A DNA stretch of 6,220 nucleotides from Desulfobacteraceae bacterium (GTDB taxonomy: Bacteria > Desulfobacterota > DSM-4660 > Desulfatiglandales > B25-G16), in NCBI GenBank assembly GCA_030669265.1, contig DAOVDY010000050.1, positions 1 to 6,220 of the forward strand, read 5' to 3'. The translations under genes and the position numbers were made by a program. Positions 1 through 5,560 of the stretch are shown here, one piece after another. The stretch's first letter is position 1, and the number at the start of each line of letters is the position of its first letter. Below the pieces are notes generated by a model that saw nothing but the letters and a program-made list of their open reading frames with translations, had not been told where the DNA came from and did not search any database.

Positions 1-454
1 CGGAGGCGGCGATACGCTTTCCAAAAAGGATCTCACATCCTTCAAAGCAAGACTTGACCTGCTCGAGAAAAGACTCACACGCTTCGAAGGGGTTGAACTG
101 AGAGTAGCCTCTCTTGAAAAGAAGGAAAAAGAGCTGGAGCACTCTATAGCAGAAGCAGATAAATCCAAAAAGCTTGTAACACAACAGTATGCTACACTAA
201 CCCAAAGACTTGACAGGTTACAAAAAGGAAAAACCCTCGTTCCCGCGAAGAGTAAAGCCCCAATAGCTACCAAAAAGAAATCACCTTCTTTAGGTAAAAA
301 ACGCTTTCACGAGGTCCGTTCCGGGGATACTCTATACCGGATTGCCAATAAATATGGCATCTCAGTGGAGGAGCTATGTCGTCTCAATAATATAGGCCAA
401 AACAAGATTATACAACCAGGCCAGAAACTTGTGGTCTCGTCAGGGAGCAATTAA
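1..454 (+). CDS. Coiled-coil protein with C-terminal LysM domain (5' end outside window)
   Basis: The reading frame is open from base 2 to the TAA at 452-454 and gives the last 150 residues of a protein whose start lies outside the window. Visible residues about 8-75 are a Leu/Lys/Glu-rich heptad-like stretch, likely coiled coil. Residues 76-101 are a Lys/Pro/Ala/Ser-rich linker. Residues about 103-146 are a LysM domain with the typical order SGDTLYRIA, then KYGIS, then LCRLNNI, then IQPGQKL. LysM domains bind N-acetylglucosamine-containing glycans, so the expected place of action is the periplasm or outer envelope on peptidoglycan. A signal peptide or lipobox would lie in the missing N-terminus and cannot be checked. 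No catalytic domain is seen. It could be a structural or division-associated envelope protein; the exact role is unknown. The domain call is secure, the function is not. Confidence 0.88.
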   Translation, partial: GGGDTLSKKDLTSFKARLDLLEKRLTRFEGVELRVASLEKKEKELEHSIAEADKSKKLVTQQYATLTQRLDRLQKGKTLVPAKSKAPIATKKKSPSLGKKRFHEVRSGDTLYRIANKYGISVEELCRLNNIGQNKIIQPGQKLVVSSGSN

Positions 455-463
455 TCAGCACCT

Positions 464-490
464 GGTTTCTCGATAACATCGGGATTCAGG
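464..490 (+). repeat. Hairpin repeat, copy A (upstream of GAF-domain gene)
   Basis: This 27-nt segment matches 4469-4495 at 24 of 27 positions in the same orientation, with differences at 470, 477 and 487. It contains an inverted repeat, 468-474 against 478-484, with a 3-nt loop. In copy A the pair 470/482 is T/G, which would still pair as U-G in RNA, while copy B has C/G there. The repeat starts 10 nt after the LysM stop codon and ends 64 nt before the ATG at 555. No T-run follows, so it is not a standard intrinsic terminator. A short tail (491-513) has GAAT, CAAC and GAAC units at 493, 500 and 508, resembling the heptad array after copy B. Confidence 0.7.
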
Positions 491-554
491 CTGAATTCGC
501 AACCGGTGAACGGATGCGAAATATGAAAAGCTCTTCATTAAATCCGATGATGAT

Positions 555-1397
555 ATGGGAGACTCTTCAAAAGTAAGAAATCGAATTTCAAGAGAAAAGA
601 GAGAAATTGAACAAAAGCTCAAGATACTCTTTGAGATTACAAGACTTGTTTCCTCTCTTCTTCATTTACAGTACGTACTGGACGCTATTGTAGATTTACT
701 CACAAGAGAATTTAAGCTTGATGCATGTTCAATTCGCCTGCTAGATGATGATGGAAACTTGAGGATAAAGAGTCAAAAGGGTTTAAGCAAGGAGTTTGTA
801 GAGACAGCAACAAGAAAACCTACTGTGGATAGCTATTCAGGGGACTGTTTTCTCACGGGGAAAATAGTCATTATTAACGATACTAAAGAAATCGATAAGC
901 CTATATCAACTACCCTCCTTGTTGGTGAAGATATAAAATCTTTTTCTGTTACTCCCATAAAAGTAGAAGGAGATACCATTGGCGTTCTCGTTACTGCTTC
1001 AAAGAAGAAGGGCTACTTTCATGAACGCTTCAATGATGTGATCTATATTGTTGCCAATCAAATTGGTATAGTTATCAGGATTTCCCAGTTGTACGACGAA
1101 ATTTACAATTTCAGTCAAGAGCTTGAAAAAAAGGTTCAAGAAAGGACTGCCAAGTTGGAGGAGAAAAGTAAACAATTGGTTGAGGCTGAAAGGCTTGCTG
1201 CAATGGGCAAAATGGCAAACATGGTAGCTGATGAATGTAGAAACTCATTAACAGTAATTGGTGGTTTCGCTAGGAGACTGTATAAAAAAACACCTGATGA
1301 TGATCCACGAAAGAAAGATCTTGGGATAATAGTCGAAGAGGTCGCGGCCTTAGAAAGCAAAGTTTCAAAAATAGTAAAGATCGGAAATAAAAAATAA
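555..1397 (+). CDS. GAF-domain protein with degenerate histidine-kinase H-box region, no ATPase domain
   Basis: This 280-residue protein has a short N-terminal helix (about 8-35), a GAF domain (about 36-178), a charged coiled-coil linker (about 183-215, with QELEKKVQERT) and then a HisKA-like dimerisation segment (about 213-275, with AERLAAMGKM and LTVIGGFARRL). GAF domains bind small ligands or mediate dimers. In sensor kinases the H-box reads roughly HE.RNPL; here it reads DECRNSL, so Asp226 (codon 1230-1232, GAT) stands where the phospho-accepting His should be. The protein stops at the end of this helix pair with no HATPase_c domain, and the downstream sequence does not encode one in the same frame. 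It therefore cannot be a conventional kinase and may be a ligand-responsive dimer or adaptor, or a decaying kinase. The ATG at 555 is the first start codon after an in-frame TGA at 507-509, with no clear Shine-Dalgarno. It is likely cytoplasmic, as no membrane segment is seen. Confidence 0.85.
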   Translation: MGDSSKVRNRISREKREIEQKLKILFEITRLVSSLLHLQYVLDAIVDLLTREFKLDACSIRLLDDDGNLRIKSQKGLSKEFVETATRKPTVDSYSGDCFLTGKIVIINDTKEIDKPISTTLLVGEDIKSFSVTPIKVEGDTIGVLVTASKKKGYFHERFNDVIYIVANQIGIVIRISQLYDEIYNFSQELEKKVQERTAKLEEKSKQLVEAERLAAMGKMANMVADECRNSLTVIGGFARRLYKKTPDDDPRKKDLGIIVEEVAALESKVSKIVKIGNKK

Positions 1398-1499
1398 GAG
1401 AGACCTATTCTTAAAGAAGTATCAATGCAGCACGCTCTATCCTGCCACCCAACCCAATTGCAACCTTTACCAACCTGTAAATCTATCGGGGTATAGCTT

Positions 1500-2345
1500 T
1501 TAGAAGCCCTTGTTCGCCAGAATTTTAATGCCTGTTTCTCGAGCCTTATAATAAGCTGAGATACCATTCTCAAGGCTGTTCGGGTCAACACCAGGTGCAT
1601 CGGTTCGCACCTCGATGAGCTCAATGCCCCTTTGTTGTATTATATCGCATTGGTTTTGATAGGCCTTGTGCCGTGAGATGTTGACCGCAAGGCGGTGTAT
1701 ATGCCAGGGCGTCATTTTTTTCCTCAAAAAGCTGTTCGAAGAGCTACCCAAGTTATCCGAAGCTATGAAGTGAACAATGATCTTTTCCGGTTGAATCAAA
1801 TCGGCTAACGCCTGAACAGGGGCCTTGTTCACCATACCTCCATCAACATAGAGGGAACCATCAATTTCCACCGGTTTGAAGAGCATGGGCACCGCCCCAG
1901 AGGCCTGGATTCCTTTGGTTAGACTTCCTCGGGTGAAAAGCTCTTCTCTCTGGAAGGTGAGATTCGTGGCCGTGATAACCAGGGGTACAGGGCAGTCTTC
2001 TATCTGTGTGATGGGGATATGCCCCAGAAGGCGGGCAAACCCTTTTCCCCTGAGGTATCCGGAATATCCCCTAAATAGTTTCAGTGCCCCTTTCAATATG
2101 AAGGGCACGGGATCAGGATCCCAGAAATCTGATTTTTTCAGCCCAAGTAAAATTTCCCTTATAGTGTGGTTGCTCATATCTGAGGCAGCCATCGCAGCAA
2201 TAATGGCCCCTGAACTGGCTCCGGCATAACCGGAGGATCGAATGTTACGATCCCGAAGCGCAGCCAGGAATCCAGCATGTGCAAAAAAGCCGAAAAACCC
2301 TGATGAAAAAACTACTCCAATTTTTGAAGCACAATCTTGACGCAC
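1500..2345 (-). CDS. Patatin-like phospholipase family protein
   Basis: This is a serine acyl-hydrolase of the patatin family, expected to cleave acyl esters of phospholipids or related lipids with a Ser-Asp dyad. Numbered from the GTG at 2354, the nucleophile elbow is GASSG at residues 45-49 (Ser47), the oxyanion-hole loop is SSGFFGFFAHAG at about 17-28, a typical patatin segment ASGAVPMLFKPV covers 151-162, and the catalytic Asp is in DGG at 171-173. The oxyanion loop lacks the usual GGGxRG spelling but keeps Gly at key places. Length (about 281 aa) suits a single-domain bacterial patatin, and no signal peptide or membrane segment is obvious. Two in-frame GTG starts exist: 2354 and 2345. 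The one at 2345 has AGGTGG (2356-2351) ending 5 nt upstream and is preferred. The gene is convergent with the GAF-domain gene. The physiological substrate cannot be told from sequence. Confidence 0.9.
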   Translation of the reverse strand: MRQDCASKIGVVFSSGFFGFFAHAGFLAALRDRNIRSSGYAGASSGAIIAAMAASDMSNHTIREILLGLKKSDFWDPDPVPFILKGALKLFRGYSGYLRGKGFARLLGHIPITQIEDCPVPLVITATNLTFQREELFTRGSLTKGIQASGAVPMLFKPVEIDGSLYVDGGMVNKAPVQALADLIQPEKIIVHFIASDNLGSSSNSFLRKKMTPWHIHRLAVNISRHKAYQNQCDIIQQRGIELIEVRTDAPGVDPNSLENGISAYYKARETGIKILANKGF

Positions 2346-2350
2346 TAATA

Positions 2351-2356
2351 CCACCT
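2351..2356 (-). promoter_or_regulatory. Ribosome binding site deciding the patatin start
   Basis: On the minus strand this reads AGGTGG, within GAAAGGTGG, ending 5 nt before the GTG at 2345-2343. It overlaps the alternative in-frame GTG at 2354-2352, which argues for the downstream start, three codons shorter. The alternative start has no comparable site upstream. Confidence 0.5.
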
Positions 2357-2475
2357 TTCTGTCATATCAATTGGTGACGATAATACTATCAAACCAGTAC
2401 TTTTGAGGAAATAGTAACGGAAAAGATTAAGAATAGACAGTGACTATAAAAGATGGTATCCCTCTTTCAAGTTTT

Positions 2476-3135
2476 TTAAAACATTTTTACACCTTCTGTG
2501 GTACCATTTCCAAATTCAGACATTGTCTCTGCTGCAATGGTCAAGCCCTCCTCGAGATACCTCTCGGTGATTCCTGGAACTGCATAGGCATAAAAGAGAA
2601 CATTGCTGGTATCTTCAGTTACCCTTGTTTTCTCATCCGCTCCCTGACAAAGAACGCAGACAATTTCCTTCTCATCCCTCAACACAATTTCACCTTCCTT
2701 AGTTGTGAGATCCCGCTGGCCCATAGCCCTGCATGTTTCTCCTTCCTCTGCCAGGTCCAGTGTTAATGTTCCATTAAAACGATCATAGTCGGTAACGGCA
2801 ACCAGTATGCCAGCGCACATCTCTGACATAAAGTGGGCATCTACCATTACATTGTACCTGGGGAAGCCGCTATTGACGGTTCTTTTTAGATGCTTAGGTA
2901 ACGGACATTCATAACCAAAACCCTCAAAATACCCCTTATAGATATCTATTCGTTCAGTGATCTCTGCTAATATCTCCCGTTTTCTCATCCTTCGAAGGAG
3001 TTTTCTTTTATACTGATCGAAACCTGGGGGATTTAGAACGTTCTGGCAACCTGAAATGAGTGTTAAGCCAAAAGCAACTTCTGGGTATCGTGATATGTAT
3101 TTTGATGATTTAGAAAATTTGGCAGGCAAAATCAT
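2476..3135 (-). CDS. Standalone B3/B4 (PheRS beta editing-like) domain protein
   Basis: This 219-residue protein resembles the B3/B4 domain of the phenylalanyl-tRNA synthetase beta chain, the module that in PheRS hydrolyses mischarged Tyr-tRNA(Phe). Family-like segments in order are YPEVAFGL near 17-24, a basic helix around 41-65, FPRYNVMVDAHFMSEM at 91-106, LTLDLAEEGE at 124-133, RDEKEIVCVLCQGADEKTRV at 153-172, and TEDTSNVLFYAY at 173-184. The last two match the CD.T.VT..T.N pattern typical of free-standing B3/4 proteins. No synthetase catalytic, anticodon-binding or PheT B1/B5 region is present, so it is not pheT. A trans-editing or aminoacyl-tRNA-related role is inference only. The ATG at 3135 lacks a good Shine-Dalgarno, so the start is provisional. 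It is followed after about 130 bp by the patatin gene on the same strand. Confidence 0.8.
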   Translation of the reverse strand: MILPAKFSKSSKYISRYPEVAFGLTLISGCQNVLNPPGFDQYKRKLLRRMRKREILAEITERIDIYKGYFEGFGYECPLPKHLKRTVNSGFPRYNVMVDAHFMSEMCAGILVAVTDYDRFNGTLTLDLAEEGETCRAMGQRDLTTKEGEIVLRDEKEIVCVLCQGADEKTRVTEDTSNVLFYAYAVPGITERYLEEGLTIAAETMSEFGNGTTEGVKMF

Positions 3136-3182
3136 TTTAATAAGGCAATAAAGTAAAATCTTTTCATGCCGTTACCAGCATA

Positions 3183-3210
3183 TTTATATGATGCATATCA
3201 GATACTTCAA
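3183..3210 (-). promoter_or_regulatory. Candidate sigma70-type promoter of the B3/4 gene
   Basis: On the minus strand the -35 box is TTGAAG (3210-3205), the spacer is 16 nt and the -10 box is TATAAA (3188-3183), about 48 nt before the ATG at 3135. The spacer contains TGATGCATATCA (3189-3200 on the + strand), whose TGAT and ATCA arms form a small inverted repeat that could be an operator. Matches are 4/6 and 5/6 to consensus; the region is AT-rich, so chance matches are possible. Confidence 0.4.
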
Positions 3211-3306
3211 AAGACGGTGTGTAGGCATGTAAGGATGATTCATAGCAGAGATATTAATGACCAGATGTCTTGTAGTATATATCAGATAGGAAAAATGTAG
3301 AAACAG

Positions 3307-3331
3307 GAGTCAGGATATTTTCCCCTAACTC
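3307..3331 (-). terminator. Candidate terminator hairpin after the HD-domain gene
   Basis: The hairpin lies 3 nt beyond the TAA of the HD gene. On the minus-strand RNA the arm GAGTTAGGG (3331-3323) pairs with TCCTGACTC (3315-3307) over 9 bp around a 7-nt loop. Two pairs are G-U and work only in the minus-strand transcript, which supports the orientation. The T-run after it is interrupted (TGTTTCTACATTTTT), so termination may be partial. Confidence 0.42.
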
Positions 3332-3334
3332 TCA

Positions 3335-4243
3335 TTATTTCTGCTTTTTGTTTAATTTTTCTACCATGCCCCCTCGCTTCAGATGGCCGCGATAGTCCTT
3401 TTCGTGATTTTCCAATATGAATTCAAGATAGTGTATATGGTTATTAACTGCCTCCATATATAAATCCTTGTCCAGATTCCAGCGTGCCTTAAAATGATAT
3501 CGCATATATTTATTCATGCCGCCTAAAACATTGGTAAATCTTTTCTGGGTCATATCATAGAAGTCCATGGTCTTTTTTAGCAGATCAAGCTCATCGGCAT
3601 ATCCCATGATACCTCCCTCCTTGAATTCATAGTACAGAAAAAGCAGTTTCTCAAGATAGGTTCGATCTGCCATTTGACCCATTAGATCAGCAGTACCCAG
3701 CATTTTGCACATAAGTTCAGTCTGTCGGGAATCGAACTGGATTTTTTTGATCTCTACATCCAGGCCAGCACATATAAGGATATTAGGGTGATGTTTGAAA
3801 TCTTTTTTTGAAAATCCACTATCAGCTATATATTTATCCATAAAAACAATGCTGCGCTTTGTATCTATACCTGTATATTTAGCTCCTGTTCCCATTTCAT
3901 CATCGAGTGTTTGAATATATCCGGTATCATGCATAAGTGCACATATTAACCCCAGAGTCACCTGTTTGCTGGTAAATTTTTCTCCGCTTACAAATGCACC
4001 ATGGATAAGCCTTGCCATGGCAAGAAAGGTGTCTGTAGTGTGCTTCAGGTTGTGGTATTCAGTATTACATTTGCGGTATCCTGGATATTCCCCACGGAAA
4101 AGACGCATAACATCTTTGAATATATGATTGAGGATATCAAAATCAAATTCCTCAAACATCATGAGAGCGATTGTCCGTACCTCATCCAGAATACTCTGAG
4201 GATTTTCCATGTTTACTATGCGTGAAAGTTGCATCTCATTCAT
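3335..4243 (-). CDS. HD-domain phosphohydrolase, class I phosphodiesterase-like
   Basis: This 302-residue protein carries an HD superfamily metal-dependent phosphohydrolase domain. The motif YHNLKHTTDTF at 63-73 holds His64 and His68, LMHDTGY at 103-109 holds the His105-Asp106 pair, and GTADLMGQM at 183-191 holds Asp186. Together these give the expected metal ligands (His68, His105, Asp106, Asp186). The spelling YHNxxH plus HDxG(Y/H) resembles eukaryotic-type 3',5'-cyclic nucleotide phosphodiesterases more than HD-GYP or RelA-type enzymes, so a cyclic-nucleotide substrate is a reasonable guess but unproven. About 45 residues precede the domain and about 80 mostly helical residues follow it. 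No membrane segment or sensor domain is seen, so it should be cytosolic. The ATG at 4243 has GAGAGG (4255-4250) 6 nt upstream, a good site. It is divergent from the lipid kinase gene. Confidence 0.85.
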   Translation of the reverse strand: MNEMQLSRIVNMENPQSILDEVRTIALMMFEEFDFDILNHIFKDVMRLFRGEYPGYRKCNTEYHNLKHTTDTFLAMARLIHGAFVSGEKFTSKQVTLGLICALMHDTGYIQTLDDEMGTGAKYTGIDTKRSIVFMDKYIADSGFSKKDFKHHPNILICAGLDVEIKKIQFDSRQTELMCKMLGTADLMGQMADRTYLEKLLFLYYEFKEGGIMGYADELDLLKKTMDFYDMTQKRFTNVLGGMNKYMRYHFKARWNLDKDLYMEAVNNHIHYLEFILENHEKDYRGHLKRGGMVEKLNKKQK

Positions 4244-4271
4244 TTGTATCCTCTCAATCAGCTATAAAAAT

Positions 4272-4301
4272 TTTTTAGCAAAGAAAGACATTGTTAGTCA
4301 A
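4272..4301 (-). promoter_or_regulatory. Weak candidate promoter of the HD-domain gene
   Basis: On the minus strand TTGACT (4301-4296) is followed after 18 nt by TAAAAA (4277-4272), about 28 nt before the ATG at 4243. A second TTGACC directly precedes it (4307-4302). The -35 match is good (5/6) but the -10 match is only 4/6 in an AT-rich stretch. Confidence 0.27.
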
Positions 4302-4363
4302 GGTCAAGTAATGATTTTATTTTATTTGCGTGCATAGGCGTATTTCTTCTGTGTATTTGGTAT

Positions 4364-4392
4364 TTGATTTTTACCCTTACACAAATTATAAC
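4364..4392 (+). promoter_or_regulatory. Candidate sigma70-type promoter for the lipid kinase gene
   Basis: TTGATT (4364-4369), a 17-nt spacer and TATAAC (4387-4392) form the best promoter match in the divergent intergenic region. Transcription would begin near 4399 and give a leader of about 155 nt that contains the hairpin repeat (4469-4495) and the heptad array (4511-4553). Closer alternatives exist: TATAAT at 4431-4436 with a poor -35, and TTCAAA (4423-4428), 17 nt, TATAAC (4446-4451). All three would place the hairpin in the transcript. The rest of 4244-4554 shows only AT-rich sequence. Confidence 0.42.
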
Positions 4393-4468
4393 CTTAAATA
4401 AAGGCATCGAGTCAAGGGAAAATTCAAAATTATAATATATCCAGCTATAACATGACGTAAAAATTTAA

Positions 4469-4495
4469 GGTTTCCCGATAAAATCGGGATTTAGG
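4469..4495 (+). repeat. Hairpin repeat, copy B (upstream of lipid kinase gene)
   Basis: This is the partner of 464-490, with 24 of 27 identical positions and the same orientation. Its inverted repeat is perfect: TCCCGAT (4473-4479) against ATCGGGA (4483-4489), with an AAA loop. It ends 59 nt before the GTG start at 4555, against 64 nt for copy A before its gene. No T-run follows on either strand, so it is not a typical terminator. Confidence 0.7.
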
Positions 4496-4510
4496 GTTAA
4501 ACAAAGATCT

Positions 4511-4553
4511 GAACCCGGAACGCTCAACCCTGAACCTAGGAACGGTGAATAAT
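4511..4553 (+). repeat. Degenerate 7-nt tandem repeat directly before the lipid kinase start
   Basis: GAAC-type words begin at 4511, 4518, 4525 (CAAC), 4532, 4540 and 4547 (GAAT), so the spacings are 7, 7, 7, 8 and 7 nt. The loose unit consensus is GAACCnT. The array runs to within about 2 nt of the GTG start codon and covers the place where the ribosome binding site should be. Heptanucleotide short tandem repeats are known from other bacteria, notably cyanobacteria; relation to those is not claimed. Confidence 0.55.
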
Positions 4554-4554
4554 T

Positions 4555-5487
4555 GTGGCCTCACAAAAGATCGTTTTCATTGTTAATCCAAACGCAGCAG
4601 TGGGATCCACTGGCAGAGAATGGCCTCGAATAGAGAAGATGGCAAGAGATCGATTAGGGCCTTTTCAGGCCCTTCTCACAACCGGTCCAGGAGATGCTAC
4701 TGTGCTTACTTATAATGCCCTTCATAAAGGCGCTGAGCTGGTTGTCTGTGTAGGAGGAGATGGAACTCTGAATGAGGTAGTGAATGGGTTTATGGGAAAG
4801 AATGGTCCTATTCGACCCGAGGCCATGGTAGGGTTTATTCCCCGTGGTACGGGATGTGATTTTATAAAGACCGTTCCTATACCTAAGGAACTCAACAGGT
4901 CATTGGATGTAATCATTACATCTCATACCCGTTCTATTGATTTAGGACAGCTTGAATATATGGATCATCATGGTCATCTATCCTCTCGATATTTTCACAA
5001 CATTACCAGCTTTGGCCTGGGCGGTGAAGTCGATGAACGGGTTAACCGGAGCACCAAAATTTTCGGTGGTTTTATTTCGTTTATCTGGTCCACCCTGATT
5101 TCCATTTTGGGTTACAACAAAAAACGAATACATCTTACAGTGGATAATTGCTTTGATCAGAGTGTCATGATCTGGAATGTGGTGGTTGCCAACGGGCAGT
5201 ATCATGGTGGCGGCATGTGGGTGGCCCCACGTGCAGCTGTGGATGATGGCCTGTTCCATGTAACTATAATTGGGGATTTTTCCCTTGCAGAGGTATTCTG
5301 GAACCTCCCTAAGCTCTATAATGGAAAGCTCCTTCAGCTAAAAAAGGTGAAAACACTCGTGGGCAAGAGGATAGAGGCCTCCTCAGATCAACAGGTCCTT
5401 TTGGATGTAGACGGAGAGCAACCTGGCCAATTGCCTGCTATCATTGATATAGTACCGAAAGCGGTGCGCTTCATTATACCAAAATAG
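4555..5487 (+). CDS. Diacylglycerol/lipid kinase family protein (YegS/DgkB-like)
   Basis: This 310-residue enzyme belongs to the diacylglycerol kinase catalytic-domain family, which phosphorylates a lipid hydroxyl (diacylglycerol, sphingosine-like or related lipid) with ATP at the inner face of the membrane. The N-terminal strand IVFIVNPNAAVG (6-17) holds the NPN signature. CVGGDGTLNEVVNGF (65-79) is the nucleotide-binding glycine-rich loop. PRGTGCDF (96-103) matches the GTG.DF motif, with Cys101 at a position often Asn. FGLGGEVD (153-160), VVVANGQYHGGGMWVAP (209-225) and DDGLFHV (230-236) follow, and DVDGE (284-288) is the conserved C-terminal motif. Length is normal (about 300 aa). The GTG at 4555 is the first start after an in-frame TGA at 4546-4548, and the heptad repeat leaves only a weak ribosome site. 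The lipid substrate cannot be assigned. The M24 peptidase-like gene follows 73 bp downstream. Confidence 0.92.
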   Translation: MASQKIVFIVNPNAAVGSTGREWPRIEKMARDRLGPFQALLTTGPGDATVLTYNALHKGAELVVCVGGDGTLNEVVNGFMGKNGPIRPEAMVGFIPRGTGCDFIKTVPIPKELNRSLDVIITSHTRSIDLGQLEYMDHHGHLSSRYFHNITSFGLGGEVDERVNRSTKIFGGFISFIWSTLISILGYNKKRIHLTVDNCFDQSVMIWNVVVANGQYHGGGMWVAPRAAVDDGLFHVTIIGDFSLAEVFWNLPKLYNGKLLQLKKVKTLVGKRIEASSDQQVLLDVDGEQPGQLPAIIDIVPKAVRFIIPK

Positions 5488-5550
5488 ATATGCTTGCACT
5501 ATTGCCACAATTCCTATGTACCAGCAGGGCATTACCTGAAACAATATGAA

Positions 5551-5555
5551 AGGAG
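5551..5555 (+). promoter_or_regulatory. Ribosome binding site of the M24 peptidase-like gene
   Basis: AGGAG, within AAAGGAGAG, ends 5 nt before the ATG at 5561. It fixes the start and reading frame of this gene and shows that the overlapping frame open from 5494 to 5949 is not the real one. Confidence 0.75.
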
Positions 5556-5560
5556 AGACG

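Noticed and set aside
514..576. Small ORF overlapping the start of the GAF-domain gene
   Set aside because: It has 20 codons, no Shine-Dalgarno and no recognisable product; better seen as chance in the leader.
1471..1499. Possible third, degenerate copy of the hairpin repeat on the minus strand (CCCGATA then GATTTACAGG)
   Set aside because: It needs an internal gap of about 7 nt that removes the second stem arm; the remaining match is too short to separate from chance.
1398..1499. Bidirectional terminator between the convergent GAF and patatin genes
   Set aside because: Only 4-5 bp stems are visible (for example CTAT/ATAG at 1483-1496) with no good T-run on either side.
1136..1624. Minus-strand open frame across the GAF gene end and patatin gene end
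   Set aside because: It overlaps two well-supported genes in another frame and shows no recognisable domain.
4469..4495. Hairpin as an intrinsic terminator of either divergent gene
   Set aside because: It is not downstream of any gene end and no T-run follows on either strand.
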